Shown piece by piece: positions 1 to 8,136 of a stretch of DNA of 64,000 bases. The position numbers and the translations under genes were made by a program. The notes beneath the pieces are model-generated. The model did no database searches, had not been told where the DNA came from, and saw nothing but the letters and a program-made list of their open reading frames with translations. The stretch's first letter is position 1. Each line of letters begins with the position of its first letter. The stretch lies in contig CAJUAE010000004.1 of NCBI GenBank assembly GCA_910583965.1, positions 27,250 to 91,249 of the forward strand, read 5' to 3'. Source of the stretch: an uncultured Lachnospiraceae bacterium. Lineage in GTDB: Bacteria; Bacillota; Clostridia; Lachnospirales; Lachnospiraceae.

Positions 1-1
1 G

Positions 2-574
2 GGACAGGAATTGGGTATGGAGAATGTACCAATTGCATCTATTGACGAAGTGGATGATATCGCATCTCACGACGAATATCAGGTTGCATTAGAGGCAGGA
101 CTTTCGCCGGATGAGGCACTAAAAATTGTATCAAAGTACAGCCGTGATAATGCGCGCACGCCAATGCAGTGGACAGATGGGACAAATGCAGGATTTACCA
201 CAGGAACCCCATGGTTGAAAGTCAATCCGAATTATCATTCTATCAATGTAGCAGCACAGATAGAGGATGCGGATTCTATTTATTCTTTTTATAAAAAACT
301 AATCGCACTACGCAAAAATCCAATCTATAAAGAAACGATTGTGTACGGTGCTTTGGAACCAGTATGGGTAGAGCAGCATAATTTGATGGCATATTACCGA
401 AAAGGGGAACAGATACTACTGGTGGTTGGAAATTATCAGAGAGAAGAACAAGAGATTACATTACCAAAAGCATATAAAGATGTATTGTTGAATAATTATC
501 ATGATATTGCGAAAGAGAATAGAACTATCAGACTGCACGCATATCAGGTCTTGGTATTAGAAATGTGCATGTAA
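2..574 (+). CDS. GH13 alpha-glucosidase, C-terminal part (5' end outside window)
   Basis: The reading frame is open from base 2 and continues from outside the window. The first visible residues GQELGMENV match the conserved loop after the last catalytic Asp of GH13 oligo-1,6-glucosidases. The segment SRDNARTPMQW and the C-terminal beta domain follow. About 190 residues are visible, roughly the last third of a 550-residue enzyme; the catalytic residues lie upstream. The family hydrolyses terminal alpha-glucosidic bonds in isomalto- or malto-oligosaccharides in the cytoplasm. A TTG or ATG inside the visible part could be mistaken for a start, but the homology runs through the window edge. The next gene is a full-length paralogue 20 bases downstream, so the two probably form an operon. 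Confidence 0.9.
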   Translation, partial: GQELGMENVPIASIDEVDDIASHDEYQVALEAGLSPDEALKIVSKYSRDNARTPMQWTDGTNAGFTTGTPWLKVNPNYHSINVAAQIEDADSIYSFYKKLIALRKNPIYKETIVYGALEPVWVEQHNLMAYYRKGEQILLVVGNYQREEQEITLPKAYKDVLLNNYHDIAKENRTIRLHAYQVLVLEMCM

Positions 575-594
575 AATGAAAGGAAGGGAAAAGT

Positions 595-2250
595 ATGAAC
601 AGAACATGGTGGAAAGAAGCAGTTATTTATCAGATTTATCCGCGGAGTTTTATGGATAGCAACGGGGATGGAATTGGCGATCTGCAAGGAATTATTAGTC
701 GATTGGACTATTTGAAGTATCTGGGAATTGATGTGATCTGGCTCTCACCAGTATACAAGTCTCCAAATGATGATAACGGATATGATATTAGTGATTACCA
801 AGATATTATGGATGAGTTTGGGACAATGAAAGATTTTGACGAACTGTTGGCGGCTGCTCATGCGCATGGAATTAAAATTGTTATGGATTTGGTGGTGAAT
901 CATACGTCAGATGAGCATAAGTGGTTTATGGAAAGTCGGAAGTCAAAGGAGAATGCATATCGTGACTATTATATTTGGCGTGAGGGGAAAGATGCTCAGA
1001 CCCCGCCAAATAACTGGGGTTCTTGTTTTGGTGGTTCGGCGTGGCAGTATGATGAAGTGACAGGCATGTATTATCTGCATTTATTTTCTAAGAAACAACC
1101 TGATTTAAATTGGGATAATCCTAATGTGCGCAAGGAAGTTTTTGATATGATGACATGGTGGTGTGACAAGGGCATTGACGGTTTCCGCATGGACGTTATC
1201 AGTATGATTTCCAAAACCAAAGAGATGCCAGATGGAAAAAATGGTGATTTTGGACCTTATTGCATTCACGGGCCAAACGTGCATCAATATTTGCAGGAAA
1301 TGAATGAAAAAGTGCTGTCAAAGTATGACATTATGACTGTTGGTGAAACGGCTGGTGTAACCACAACTTTGGCACAGCAGTATGCTGGTGAGGATACACA
1401 TGAGCTAAATATGGTATTTCAGTTTGAACATGTGGAAGGAGATGGCAAATATGGAAAGTGGACGGATGCGAAAATTCCACTTGTCACATTGAAAAAAACG
1501 CTCTCTCGCTGGCAAACAGAACTTTATGGAAAGGCATGGAATAGCTTGTTCTGGGATAATCATGACCAGCCACGTGCCGTCTCACGTTTTGGAGATGACC
1601 GTCCTATGTATCGAGAAGTATCTGCCAAGATGCTTGCTACTTGTCTGCATATGTTACAAGGCACTCCATATATTTATCAGGGAGAGGAGCTAGGTATGAC
1701 CAATTATCCATTCCAAAGTCCAGATGATTTCCGTGATATTGAGAGCATTAATGCATATAAGGAATGGTGTAGCGAAGGAAAATTATCCCATGAGGTGTTC
1801 TGGCCTTGCATTATTTTTAAAAGCCGCGACAATGCAAGAACACCAGTACAATGGGACGATTCGCCACAGGCAGGTTTTACTACAGGGACTCCTTGGATTG
1901 CAGTAAACCCCAATTATACAACAATCAACGCCAAGGCAGAGACTGCAGATTTTAATTCTGTATTTCACTATTATAAGAAGCTGATTGCACTTAGAAAAGA
2001 GAATCCAATCATGGTATATGGTAAGTATGAAGCACTTATGGAGGATAGCGAAGAATTGTTTGTTTACACTAGAAGAATGGAAAATGAGAAGCTTCTCGTT
2101 GTTTGTAGTTTCTGCGACCATGAGACAAAATTCATCCTACCAACAGAATTTGTAGGGACATCTTGCATGATTACTAATGTGGAGAATGCATATGATAAAA
2201 CCGAAATGACACTTAAACCATATGAGGCTTTTGTGTTGCATAAAAAATAG
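595..2250 (+). CDS. malL: GH13 oligo-1,6-glucosidase / alpha-glucosidase
   Basis: This 551-residue protein is full length for the GH13 subfamily of oligo-1,6-glucosidases. It begins with WWKEAVIYQIYPRSF and has the standard motifs: DLVVNHTSDEH (98-108), GFRMDVIS with nucleophile D200, TVGETAG with acid/base E251, and DNHDQPR with D324. A Val directly after the nucleophile is linked in this family to preference for alpha-1,6 bonds, so isomaltose-type substrates are likely. There is no signal peptide, so it should act on imported oligosaccharides. The start ATG has a GGAAGGG site a few bases upstream. An intrinsic terminator follows the stop codon. The symbol is assigned by family and substrate was not tested. 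Confidence 0.9.
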   Translation: MNRTWWKEAVIYQIYPRSFMDSNGDGIGDLQGIISRLDYLKYLGIDVIWLSPVYKSPNDDNGYDISDYQDIMDEFGTMKDFDELLAAAHAHGIKIVMDLVVNHTSDEHKWFMESRKSKENAYRDYYIWREGKDAQTPPNNWGSCFGGSAWQYDEVTGMYYLHLFSKKQPDLNWDNPNVRKEVFDMMTWWCDKGIDGFRMDVISMISKTKEMPDGKNGDFGPYCIHGPNVHQYLQEMNEKVLSKYDIMTVGETAGVTTTLAQQYAGEDTHELNMVFQFEHVEGDGKYGKWTDAKIPLVTLKKTLSRWQTELYGKAWNSLFWDNHDQPRAVSRFGDDRPMYREVSAKMLATCLHMLQGTPYIYQGEELGMTNYPFQSPDDFRDIESINAYKEWCSEGKLSHEVFWPCIIFKSRDNARTPVQWDDSPQAGFTTGTPWIAVNPNYTTINAKAETADFNSVFHYYKKLIALRKENPIMVYGKYEALMEDSEELFVYTRRMENEKLLVVCSFCDHETKFILPTEFVGTSCMITNVENAYDKTEMTLKPYEAFVLHKK

Positions 2251-2251
2251 G

Positions 2252-2299
2252 AAAAAGCTGTTGTTTTCATAACTTAATTTATGAAAACAACAGCTTTTT
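2252..2299 (+). terminator. Intrinsic terminator after the GH13 operon
   Basis: AAAAAGCTGTTGTTTTCAT is complementary to the arm ending in CAGCTTTTT, giving a stem of about 19 base pairs with a short loop and a final T run. It starts two bases after the stop codon of the alpha-glucosidase. Confidence 0.85.
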
Positions 2300-2416
2300 A
2301 TGCACACGAGTACCCAAGTGAAATTTGTCATCAAACCTATCGGTTCGCTGACGGGTGCCCGGCGCGCGAGTAGGGGAAGATACATCTTCTCTACTCGATT
2401 GCACACAGATGCAGAA
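2300..2416 (+). repeat. Family A dispersed repeat, copy 1
   Basis: The element starts directly after the terminator T run with TGCACACG. It has a variable middle and ends in the core hairpin CGAGTAGGGGAAGAT / ATCTTCTCTACTCG (2367-2397), followed by ATTGCACACAGA. The same order recurs at about ten other places in the window. Confidence 0.7.
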
Positions 2417-2531
2417 AGGATGCGTTTTTGTACGAAAACTTGTTTCTTTTCCTTTATGTGTTTATTCTAAAAGGAACCATCATATAATTGCGCACATATG
2501 ATAAAGAAAAACAAATTGGAGATTGATCATT

Positions 2532-3014
2532 ATGGCAGATATGACTCCCGGAATGATTTTTACAGATACACTTAGAAATAAAAGGCCAGAGGCAATGGCA
2601 TGGATTCGGGGAAATGCACAGAATCCGCAATTGAGTGGCATTGTGAAATTTTATGAAACACCCTATGCAGGTGTGCTAATAGAGGCAGAAATCTTTGGAC
2701 TTCCCAATATTACCACACAATTCTCATCTGATTTTTATGCGATGCACATTCATGAAAAAGGAGACTGTACAATGCCTTTTGACAAGACAGGAGAGCATTA
2801 CAATCCCACAAAAGAAGCGCATCCAGACCATGCAGGTGACATGCTTCCGCTTATGGGAAATCAGGGATATGCATGGCTTTCATTTTATGACAAGCGTTTC
2901 ACAATACCAGAGATAATGGGAAGAAGCGTTATTATCCACAAGATGCCAGACGATTTCAAAACTCAGCCATCGGGAGATGCTGGTGAAAAGATTGGATGTG
3001 GTGTAATACGATAG
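2532..3014 (+). CDS. sodC: Cu/Zn superoxide dismutase family protein
   Basis: This 160-residue protein has the Cu/Zn SOD metal site. Expected Cu ligands are H72 and H74 (MHIHEKGDC) and H136. H89 bridges, and H97, H100 and D103 bind Zn. C79 and C156 would form the conserved disulfide. The active-site Arg near the C terminus of classical enzymes (in xAGxRxxCG) appears to be Lys here (K153 in DAGEKIGCG), which may lower activity or change its role. No signal peptide is visible, unusual for bacterial SodC, so it may act in the cytoplasm. ATG 2532 is chosen because GGAG at 2518-2521 is well spaced for it; the TTG at 2523 is too close. Confidence 0.85.
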   Translation: MADMTPGMIFTDTLRNKRPEAMAWIRGNAQNPQLSGIVKFYETPYAGVLIEAEIFGLPNITTQFSSDFYAMHIHEKGDCTMPFDKTGEHYNPTKEAHPDHAGDMLPLMGNQGYAWLSFYDKRFTIPEIMGRSVIIHKMPDDFKTQPSGDAGEKIGCGVIR

Positions 3015-3377
3015 ATATAGTTTTAATATTTGATGTGAATGTTGACAGAAAATTAGAAGCAAGTTGTGGATAACTTTTTACAATCGTGTTGTAGAATTAA
3101 AATATCCACATATTTATGCACAATATCCACAAAAACGAGCGTGTAAAATCTATTGCAAATGAATATATTATATAAAAAATAAGAGATAAATGACAAAATT
3201 TACAACAATTTCGCATGGATTTTTCATTGTTACTAAAATAGCGAGAACGATAATTTTTTGATTGTTTTTGGTCTAAAAAATTATAATTATGCTATTGTTT
3301 TCCTAAGGAAAAAGGGATATGATAAAAGATGGCAAGGAAAAAGTGCGGATAATAAAAGTAAAATGGAGGTAGATAAT
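3015..3377. other. AT-rich spacer with three DnaA-box-like sequences
   Basis: This 363-base spacer between sodC and galE has no supportable gene. It contains one perfect DnaA box, TGTGGATAA (3065-3073), and two 8-of-9 matches, ATATCCACA (3102-3110 and 3123-3131), within 67 bases. The rest is very AT-rich and presumably holds the galE promoter. Confidence 0.4.
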
Positions 3378-4394
3378 ATGGCAATTTTAGTTACAGGTGG
3401 CGCTGGATTTATCGGTAGCCATACAGTGGTAGAACTTCAAAATGCAGGCTATGATGTAGTGGTGGTGGATAACTTATCAAATGCAAGTGTAAAATCCCTA
3501 CAGCGTGTTGAGAAAATTACAGGAAGACCAGTTACATTTTATAAGGCAGATATTTTGGACAGGGATGCTTTGGAAATGATTTTTGACCAAGAGGAGATTG
3601 ATTCCTGTATTCATTTCGCCGGGTTAAAGGCAGTAGGAGAGTCTGTTGCAAAGCCATGGGAATATTATAACAATAATATTGCGGGTACGTTGACACTGGT
3701 GGATGTGATGAGAAAGCATGGCTGCAAGAATATTATCTTTTCTTCATCTGCAACTGTATATGGGGACCCTGCATTTATACCAATTACAGAGGAGTGTCCA
3801 AAAGGGCAGTGCACAAACCCTTATGGTTGGACAAAGTCCATGTTGGAGCAGATTTTATCAGATATGCAAAAAGCAGATCCAGCGTGGAATGTGATTCTGT
3901 TGCGTTATTTTAATCCAATTGGTGCACATCAGAGTGGTACAATGGGTGAAAATCCAAATGGAATCCCCAATAACTTAATGCCATATATCACACAAGTTGC
4001 AGTAGGAAAACTTGAGAAACTTGGAGTATTTGGAAATGATTATGACACCCATGATGGAACAGGTGTTAGAGACTATATTCATGTTGTAGACTTAGCGATT
4101 GGCCATGTGAAGGCACTAAAGAAGATTGAGGAGAAGGCAGGACTATGCATATACAATCTTGGAACAGGAACAGGCTACAGTGTGCTTGATATTGTAAAGA
4201 ACTTTGAGGAGGCCACAGGCGTAAAGATTCCATATGAGATTAAGCCAAGACGTGCAGGTGATATTGCAACTTGCTATGCAGACGCGTCAAAGGCAAAGGA
4301 AGAACTTGGCTGGACTGCACAGTTTGGCATTAAGGAAATGTGTGCGGACAGTTGGAGATGGCAGTCTAACAATCCTAACGGATATGGTGAGTAA
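3378..4394 (+). CDS. galE: UDP-glucose 4-epimerase
   Basis: This 338-residue protein interconverts UDP-glucose and UDP-galactose with bound NAD in the cytoplasm (Leloir pathway and envelope sugar supply). It has the N-terminal Rossmann motif GGAGFIGSH (from residue 7), the catalytic Ser in SSSATVYG (about 123-124) and the Y149xxxK153 pair in NPYGWTK. The length matches bacterial GalE. An in-frame extension begins at 3258 but has no GalE homology; ATG 3378 has GGAGG at 3365-3369 and yields the normal N terminus MAILVTGG. It could support galactose released by the alpha-galactosidase at 27.9 kb, although no galK or galT is visible. Confidence 0.95.
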   Translation: MAILVTGGAGFIGSHTVVELQNAGYDVVVVDNLSNASVKSLQRVEKITGRPVTFYKADILDRDALEMIFDQEEIDSCIHFAGLKAVGESVAKPWEYYNNNIAGTLTLVDVMRKHGCKNIIFSSSATVYGDPAFIPITEECPKGQCTNPYGWTKSMLEQILSDMQKADPAWNVILLRYFNPIGAHQSGTMGENPNGIPNNLMPYITQVAVGKLEKLGVFGNDYDTHDGTGVRDYIHVVDLAIGHVKALKKIEEKAGLCIYNLGTGTGYSVLDIVKNFEEATGVKIPYEIKPRRAGDIATCYADASKAKEELGWTAQFGIKEMCADSWRWQSNNPNGYGE

Positions 4395-4401
4395 TAATCG
4401 A

Positions 4402-4435
4402 GAAGGGGAAGATTCATCTTCCCCTTCTTCTTTTT
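4402..4435 (+). terminator. Bidirectional terminator between galE and prs
   Basis: GAAGGGGAAGAT and ATCTTCCCCTTC (4402-4427) form a perfect 12-base-pair stem followed by a T run. It ends at the convergent prs stop codon and can serve both strands. Its sequence resembles the core hairpin of the family A repeats. Confidence 0.8.
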
Positions 4436-5618
4436 ATATTTCACCATTTTTATAGCGATTGATATAGCTATGAATCCTATCATTGGGATTCAATAAATCA
4501 CTGATAGAAGAATCATGGTTTAATGTGTCGATAATATAAGCAATATATTTGCTCATATCACAACTAATGTACCATTCTTTTTCAAGTAGTTCTGGCTTTT
4601 GGTAGATTAGATTTGTAGTGAGGACTCTGTATATTAATCCCTGTTCATATGCTTCGTCAAATTTGTCCAGACCTGCAGTAAAGAGCCCGAATGTAGCGGC
4701 AGCAAAAATACGTCTTGCCTTGCGATTTTTTAAGTATGTGGCAACTTCAATCATACTTTCTCCAGAGGAGATCATATCATCTACAATAATAACATCCTTG
4801 CCTTCTACGCTACTGCCAAGGAACTCATGTGCTACAATTGGGTTGCGTCCATTTACAACTTGGGTGTAATCGCGCCGTTTATAAAACATACCCATATCAA
4901 GTCCCATTACGTTTGCCATATAGATTGCGCGTCCCATACCACCTTCGTCGGGGCTGACGAGCATCATGTGATCTGCATCGATGGTCAGATCAGAAACATT
5001 ATTCAATAGTCCTTTGATAAATTGATAGGTGGGTGATACCGTTTCAAAACCATGTAAAGGAATGGCGTTTTGCACACGCGGATCGTGCGCATCAAAAGTA
5101 ATAATGTTGTCCACGCCCATATTTACCATCTCTTGAAGCGCCAGTGCACAGTCGAGGGATTCCCTTGAATTTCTCTTATGTTGGCGGCTTTCATATAGAT
5201 AAGGCATAATCACAGTGATACGGCGTGACTTACCACCAATGGCAGCAATAATTCGCTTCAAATCCTGAAAATGGTCGTCAGGGGACATATGATTCTCCTG
5301 TCCGCAAAGGGAATAAGTCAGGCTGTAGTTCGTGACGTCTACTAACAGATAGATGTCATCACCACGTACAGACTCTAAGATCTCACCTTTTGCTTCTCCG
5401 GTGCCAAAGCGTGGAACACGGGTCTGTATAATATAAGAGTCGCGCTGGTAACCTGCAAATGCAAGTGAATCTTTATGTTCGCTCTCGCGCTCTGCCCTCC
5501 ATTTGACAAGATATTTGTCAACCTTGTCACCAAGCTCTTTACACCCGCTTAATGGAATGATGCCTAATGAACCTACAGGTATTGAGTTGAGATTTCTTTT
5601 TTCCTCACGAACTGGCAT
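4434..5618 (-). CDS. prs: Ribose-phosphate pyrophosphokinase (PRPP synthetase)
   Basis: The enzyme makes PRPP from ribose 5-phosphate and ATP for nucleotide, His and Trp synthesis. This is the longer clostridial form, 394 residues against about 315 for the classical enzyme. Recognisable elements are FDAHDP (175-180), corresponding to the DxHxxQ metal and ATP region, and the PRPP loop VIIVDDMISSGES (277-289) with D280/D281. Start ATG 5616-5618 is preferred because GAGGG lies about 8 bases upstream; an upstream in-frame ATG adds 12 residues without a site. It is 40 bases downstream of the dnaI-like gene on the same strand, so it may be the last gene of that operon. Confidence 0.9.
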   Translation of the reverse strand: MPVREEKRNLNSIPVGSLGIIPLSGCKELGDKVDKYLVKWRAERESEHKDSLAFAGYQRDSYIIQTRVPRFGTGEAKGEILESVRGDDIYLLVDVTNYSLTYSLCGQENHMSPDDHFQDLKRIIAAIGGKSRRITVIMPYLYESRQHKRNSRESLDCALALQEMVNMGVDNIITFDAHDPRVQNAIPLHGFETVSPTYQFIKGLLNNVSDLTIDADHMMLVSPDEGGMGRAIYMANVMGLDMGMFYKRRDYTQVVNGRNPIVAHEFLGSSVEGKDVIIVDDMISSGESMIEVATYLKNRKARRIFAAATFGLFTAGLDKFDEAYEQGLIYRVLTTNLIYQKPELLEKEWYISCDMSKYIAYIIDTLNHDSSISDLLNPNDRIHSYINRYKNGEI

Positions 5619-5658
5619 TGAAAAACCCTCGCTTTCTATATATAGAGATATCAATTTT

Positions 5659-6630
5659 TCATTTGTTAGCAGATGCTGTTTTTTTCTGCATCCGAATGTC
5701 TCGGCCTGTCAGCTTGCATATATCGTAATTGCTTGTGATGCGTGAAAAGATCCTGTCAGAATAGCGGTCCCGCAGTTCTCCAAGCGATAGATTTGTTGTG
5801 ATGATAGTTGCCTTTTTGCGTAGATGCCTGTTGTTCAGGCAGGAAAAGAGCTGGGAAGAAACAAAGGCGTTGGTGAGTTCTGTTCCCAGATCATCGATAA
5901 TTAGCAAATCACAGTTACAGATATCCTCTGAAATACCAGAGGCAGCCTCCGCGCTGTCTTTGTCAAACGTACTTTTTGACAAAATATCAAAAAGTTGAGA
6001 CGCGCTGAAGTAGATGACAAGATTTCCTATATCGATCAATTCCTTTGCAATACAACAAGACAGAAATGATTTACCCGTTCCTACTGTACCATAAAAAAAC
6101 AAGTTTCGGTAGTCCTTATTGAAGCTTTTCACAAAATTTTGGCATATTTGTACAGCTTTCGTAAATTTTTCAAGGTCTTCTCCCGCATAATAGTCATAGG
6201 AAAGTGAACTGAAGTTCTCTGTTTCCAGCAGTGTTTTGATGTGGGATTGTTCATAGATGAGGTTGATTTCTGCCTCACGAAAGCAACTACATTTTTTGTT
6301 GGCAATATATCCAGTATCTTGACATTTATCACATTCGTAGACTGGTGACAAAAAGTTTTCAGGGAAGCCATTTTTACGTAACAAGGAAGCCTTTTGAACA
6401 GACAGCTCTTTTAGGTGTTGTTTTAACTCGGAGAGCGCATTCGCCTCACCACTAAGCAGTTTTTTTCCTTGTTCAATTGAAATGACGGCAATTTGTCTGT
6501 CCAATGCTTCGTAAGTAGGAATTTTTTGATAGACCATTTCCGTATTATGTTCAAGCTGATGTCTTGCAATGCGCTGTTTTTCCTCATAAGAACGCATAAT
6601 TGCATCATACTGGCTATTTGTCAGTGCCAT
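5659..6630 (-). CDS. dnaI: DnaI/DnaC-like helicase loader ATPase
   Basis: This 323-residue protein has an N-terminal helical region, a zinc-binding module CDKCQDTGY plus CSC (C100, C103, C114, C116) and a C-terminal AAA+ ATPase. Walker A is GTVGTGKS (181-188) and Walker B is LLIIDDLG (242-249). This arrangement matches primosomal helicase loaders of the DnaI/DnaC type, which place the replicative helicase on DNA. It lies 56 bases downstream of a dnaD-like gene, the same pairing seen in other Firmicutes, which supports a role in replication initiation rather than in a mobile element. The symbol is by analogy. Confidence 0.8.
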   Translation of the reverse strand: MALTNSQYDAIMRSYEEKQRIARHQLEHNTEMVYQKIPTYEALDRQIAVISIEQGKKLLSGEANALSELKQHLKELSVQKASLLRKNGFPENFLSPVYECDKCQDTGYIANKKCSCFREAEINLIYEQSHIKTLLETENFSSLSYDYYAGEDLEKFTKAVQICQNFVKSFNKDYRNLFFYGTVGTGKSFLSCCIAKELIDIGNLVIYFSASQLFDILSKSTFDKDSAEAASGISEDICNCDLLIIDDLGTELTNAFVSSQLFSCLNNRHLRKKATIITTNLSLGELRDRYSDRIFSRITSNYDICKLTGRDIRMQKKTASANK

Positions 6631-6686
6631 TTGTATTTTACCTCATTCTCTTTTGAGCTACCCAAATTTCGGAATAGTAGGGAGCC

Positions 6687-7814
6687 TTAATTACTTAAAA
6701 TATTTTGCTCTAATTCGTTAAAGTCATACGAATTTTGGGCAAAACTGTTAAATTTGTTTCTGGAAACGATATTGTCGGTTTTTTGTGTGTTGTCTGTGGC
6801 AGAACGTTTGTAGGAGGCGTCAGCCGCAGGAATATCAGCCCTGTAGCGGACCCCAGCTTGATACCATTTGGTAAGAATGCCATCCGCATATGCAAAACGA
6901 TGGTTGTCAGTGGTCATAACAGTTTTATCGCAAGCTTCCTGTATCACATCAAGCAGAAATCCATATTCTTTTGTCCATTTATTTATGTATTCAAGTTCCT
7001 TGGGTGCAGGATTCGTATTTTTGCCAAGAGACTTCATAATCGTATAGACTACTTTGTCGTATTTGCGGGATGCATTCTGTGCATCACTCGGCGAAGAAAT
7101 ACCCTGTTCATGCCACGCGAGAGCCACTTTTTCAATATATCGGAAGTCTTTTTTATCACGCTCTACACAATGCTGTACCAGATAGTCGATTAGATCAGTG
7201 GAAAAACCAAGTTTGTCGTACAAAAAGAGAATGGTTTCCATATCGCTTCGTGTCAGTGGCTTTGCAATATACTGTTCTGTGACAAGTAGAAGTTGTTCAA
7301 TATCTTCGTTATCCTTAAAGCGTTTGAGTTGATCAAGAGTGTATTCTGGTTTTGCAATTTTTGCATTTGCGGGCTGACTGCTAGTGGCTGAAACAGTACG
7401 ATTTGCAGCCATCTGTGTGATTCCGGTTTGAGCAGCCATACCCGTCTGCATGGAAGTTGGTCTGACAAAAGACAGAACCGGAGTGATACGGGGAGCCGAT
7501 CGGGGCACCTCGTATGCGTTTTCAAGGGAAAGCACCCTAATACCGGACAGGTTGTGAGCTGCATCGAAGTCAAGTGCCAGAAGCTGTTTGGATTCCCAAT
7601 ACATCAGTGCTCTAAGTACATCTTTTTCTGTATAGTTAAACTTGTCCGCGATATCTGCCACGCTTGTTGGGAGATTAGCATTCATCATGCGAATTAGAAA
7701 AAGATAGATTTTGAGTTGTGCGTCATTGGCATCTGCCATATATTCATCAATAAAAAGATTAGAGATGCTAGTTTGCTCATTTGTGGCAGCTCGATAGATA
7801 TTGACACGATTCAT
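6687..7814 (-). CDS. dnaD: DnaD/DnaB-type replication initiation protein
   Basis: This 375-residue protein has an N-terminal winged-helix-like region, a low-complexity linker rich in Ala, Thr and Gln (about 120-170) and a C-terminal DnaD-domain region. The latter contains WHEQGISSPSDAQ and a later YADGILTKWYQAGVR, a clear DnaD-domain signature (YxxxIxxxW). Such proteins remodel origin DNA and recruit the helicase loader, here encoded next to it. Start ATG 7812-7814 (MNRVNIYRAA) is chosen because AGGTGA lies six bases upstream; a longer frame from 7901 lacks a site. The promoter region upstream carries a DnaA-box cluster, suggesting replication-linked control. Confidence 0.75.
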   Translation of the reverse strand: MNRVNIYRAATNEQTSISNLFIDEYMADANDAQLKIYLFLIRMMNANLPTSVADIADKFNYTEKDVLRALMYWESKQLLALDFDAAHNLSGIRVLSLENAYEVPRSAPRITPVLSFVRPTSMQTGMAAQTGITQMAANRTVSATSSQPANAKIAKPEYTLDQLKRFKDNEDIEQLLLVTEQYIAKPLTRSDMETILFLYDKLGFSTDLIDYLVQHCVERDKKDFRYIEKVALAWHEQGISSPSDAQNASRKYDKVVYTIMKSLGKNTNPAPKELEYINKWTKEYGFLLDVIQEACDKTVMTTDNHRFAYADGILTKWYQAGVRYRADIPAADASYKRSATDNTQKTDNIVSRNKFNSFAQNSYDFNELEQNILSN

Positions 7815-7966
7815 ATTTGTCACCTGTCCTGTTCTAGATTCCTTAGTATTGTTCTGATGTTGGGAGTCACCAGAATCTGTAAGGTAAATGTATTGTAGCA
7901 CACTTTTCTAAAAAAGCAAGCCCACATCCCTGTGCCAATCCTTGTGAATCTGGCATTTATAATGAG

Positions 7967-8136
7967 TGTGGATAATGTGGATAATGTGGATAGTTAGAGA
8001 ACAAAAATGGATAATTCCTTGATGTATCACAAAGATAACACATGAATTTTATTAAGAATAAATGTGGATGAAAATGGAAAATATCCACATTTTTTTTGTC
8101 TGTTTAGACACAAAAAAATGTGGATATTGTGGATAA
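7967..8136 (+). promoter_or_regulatory. Cluster of seven DnaA-box-like sequences
   Basis: Three 9-mers lie head to tail without gaps: TGTGGATAA (7967-7975), TGTGGATAA (7976-7984) and TGTGGATAG (7985-7993). Further copies are TGTGGATGA (8063-8071), ATATCCACA (8081-8089, opposite strand), TGTGGATAT (8119-8127) and TGTGGATAA (8128-8136). Three are perfect DnaA boxes and four match 8 of 9. The cluster lies upstream of the dnaD-dnaI genes and downstream of murC. Binding by DnaA is inferred. Confidence 0.6.
8081..8127 (-). terminator. Possible terminator downstream of murC
   Basis: ATATCCACATTTTTTTTGTCT pairs with AGACACAAAAAAATGTGGATAT around a four-base loop, a stem of about 21 base pairs starting ten bases past the murC stop. 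It contains A/T runs but no separate T tail, and two DnaA-like boxes form its base, so it could be a regulatory structure instead. Confidence 0.5.

Noticed and set aside
3258..3377. 40-residue N-terminal extension of GalE
   Set aside because: Not conserved in the family; the strong ribosome binding site is directly before ATG 3378.
7967..8136. Chromosomal replication origin
   Set aside because: There are many DnaA boxes and neighbouring initiator genes, but dnaA and dnaN are absent and a clear AT-rich unwinding region beside the boxes is not defined. A regulatory cluster is the more careful call.
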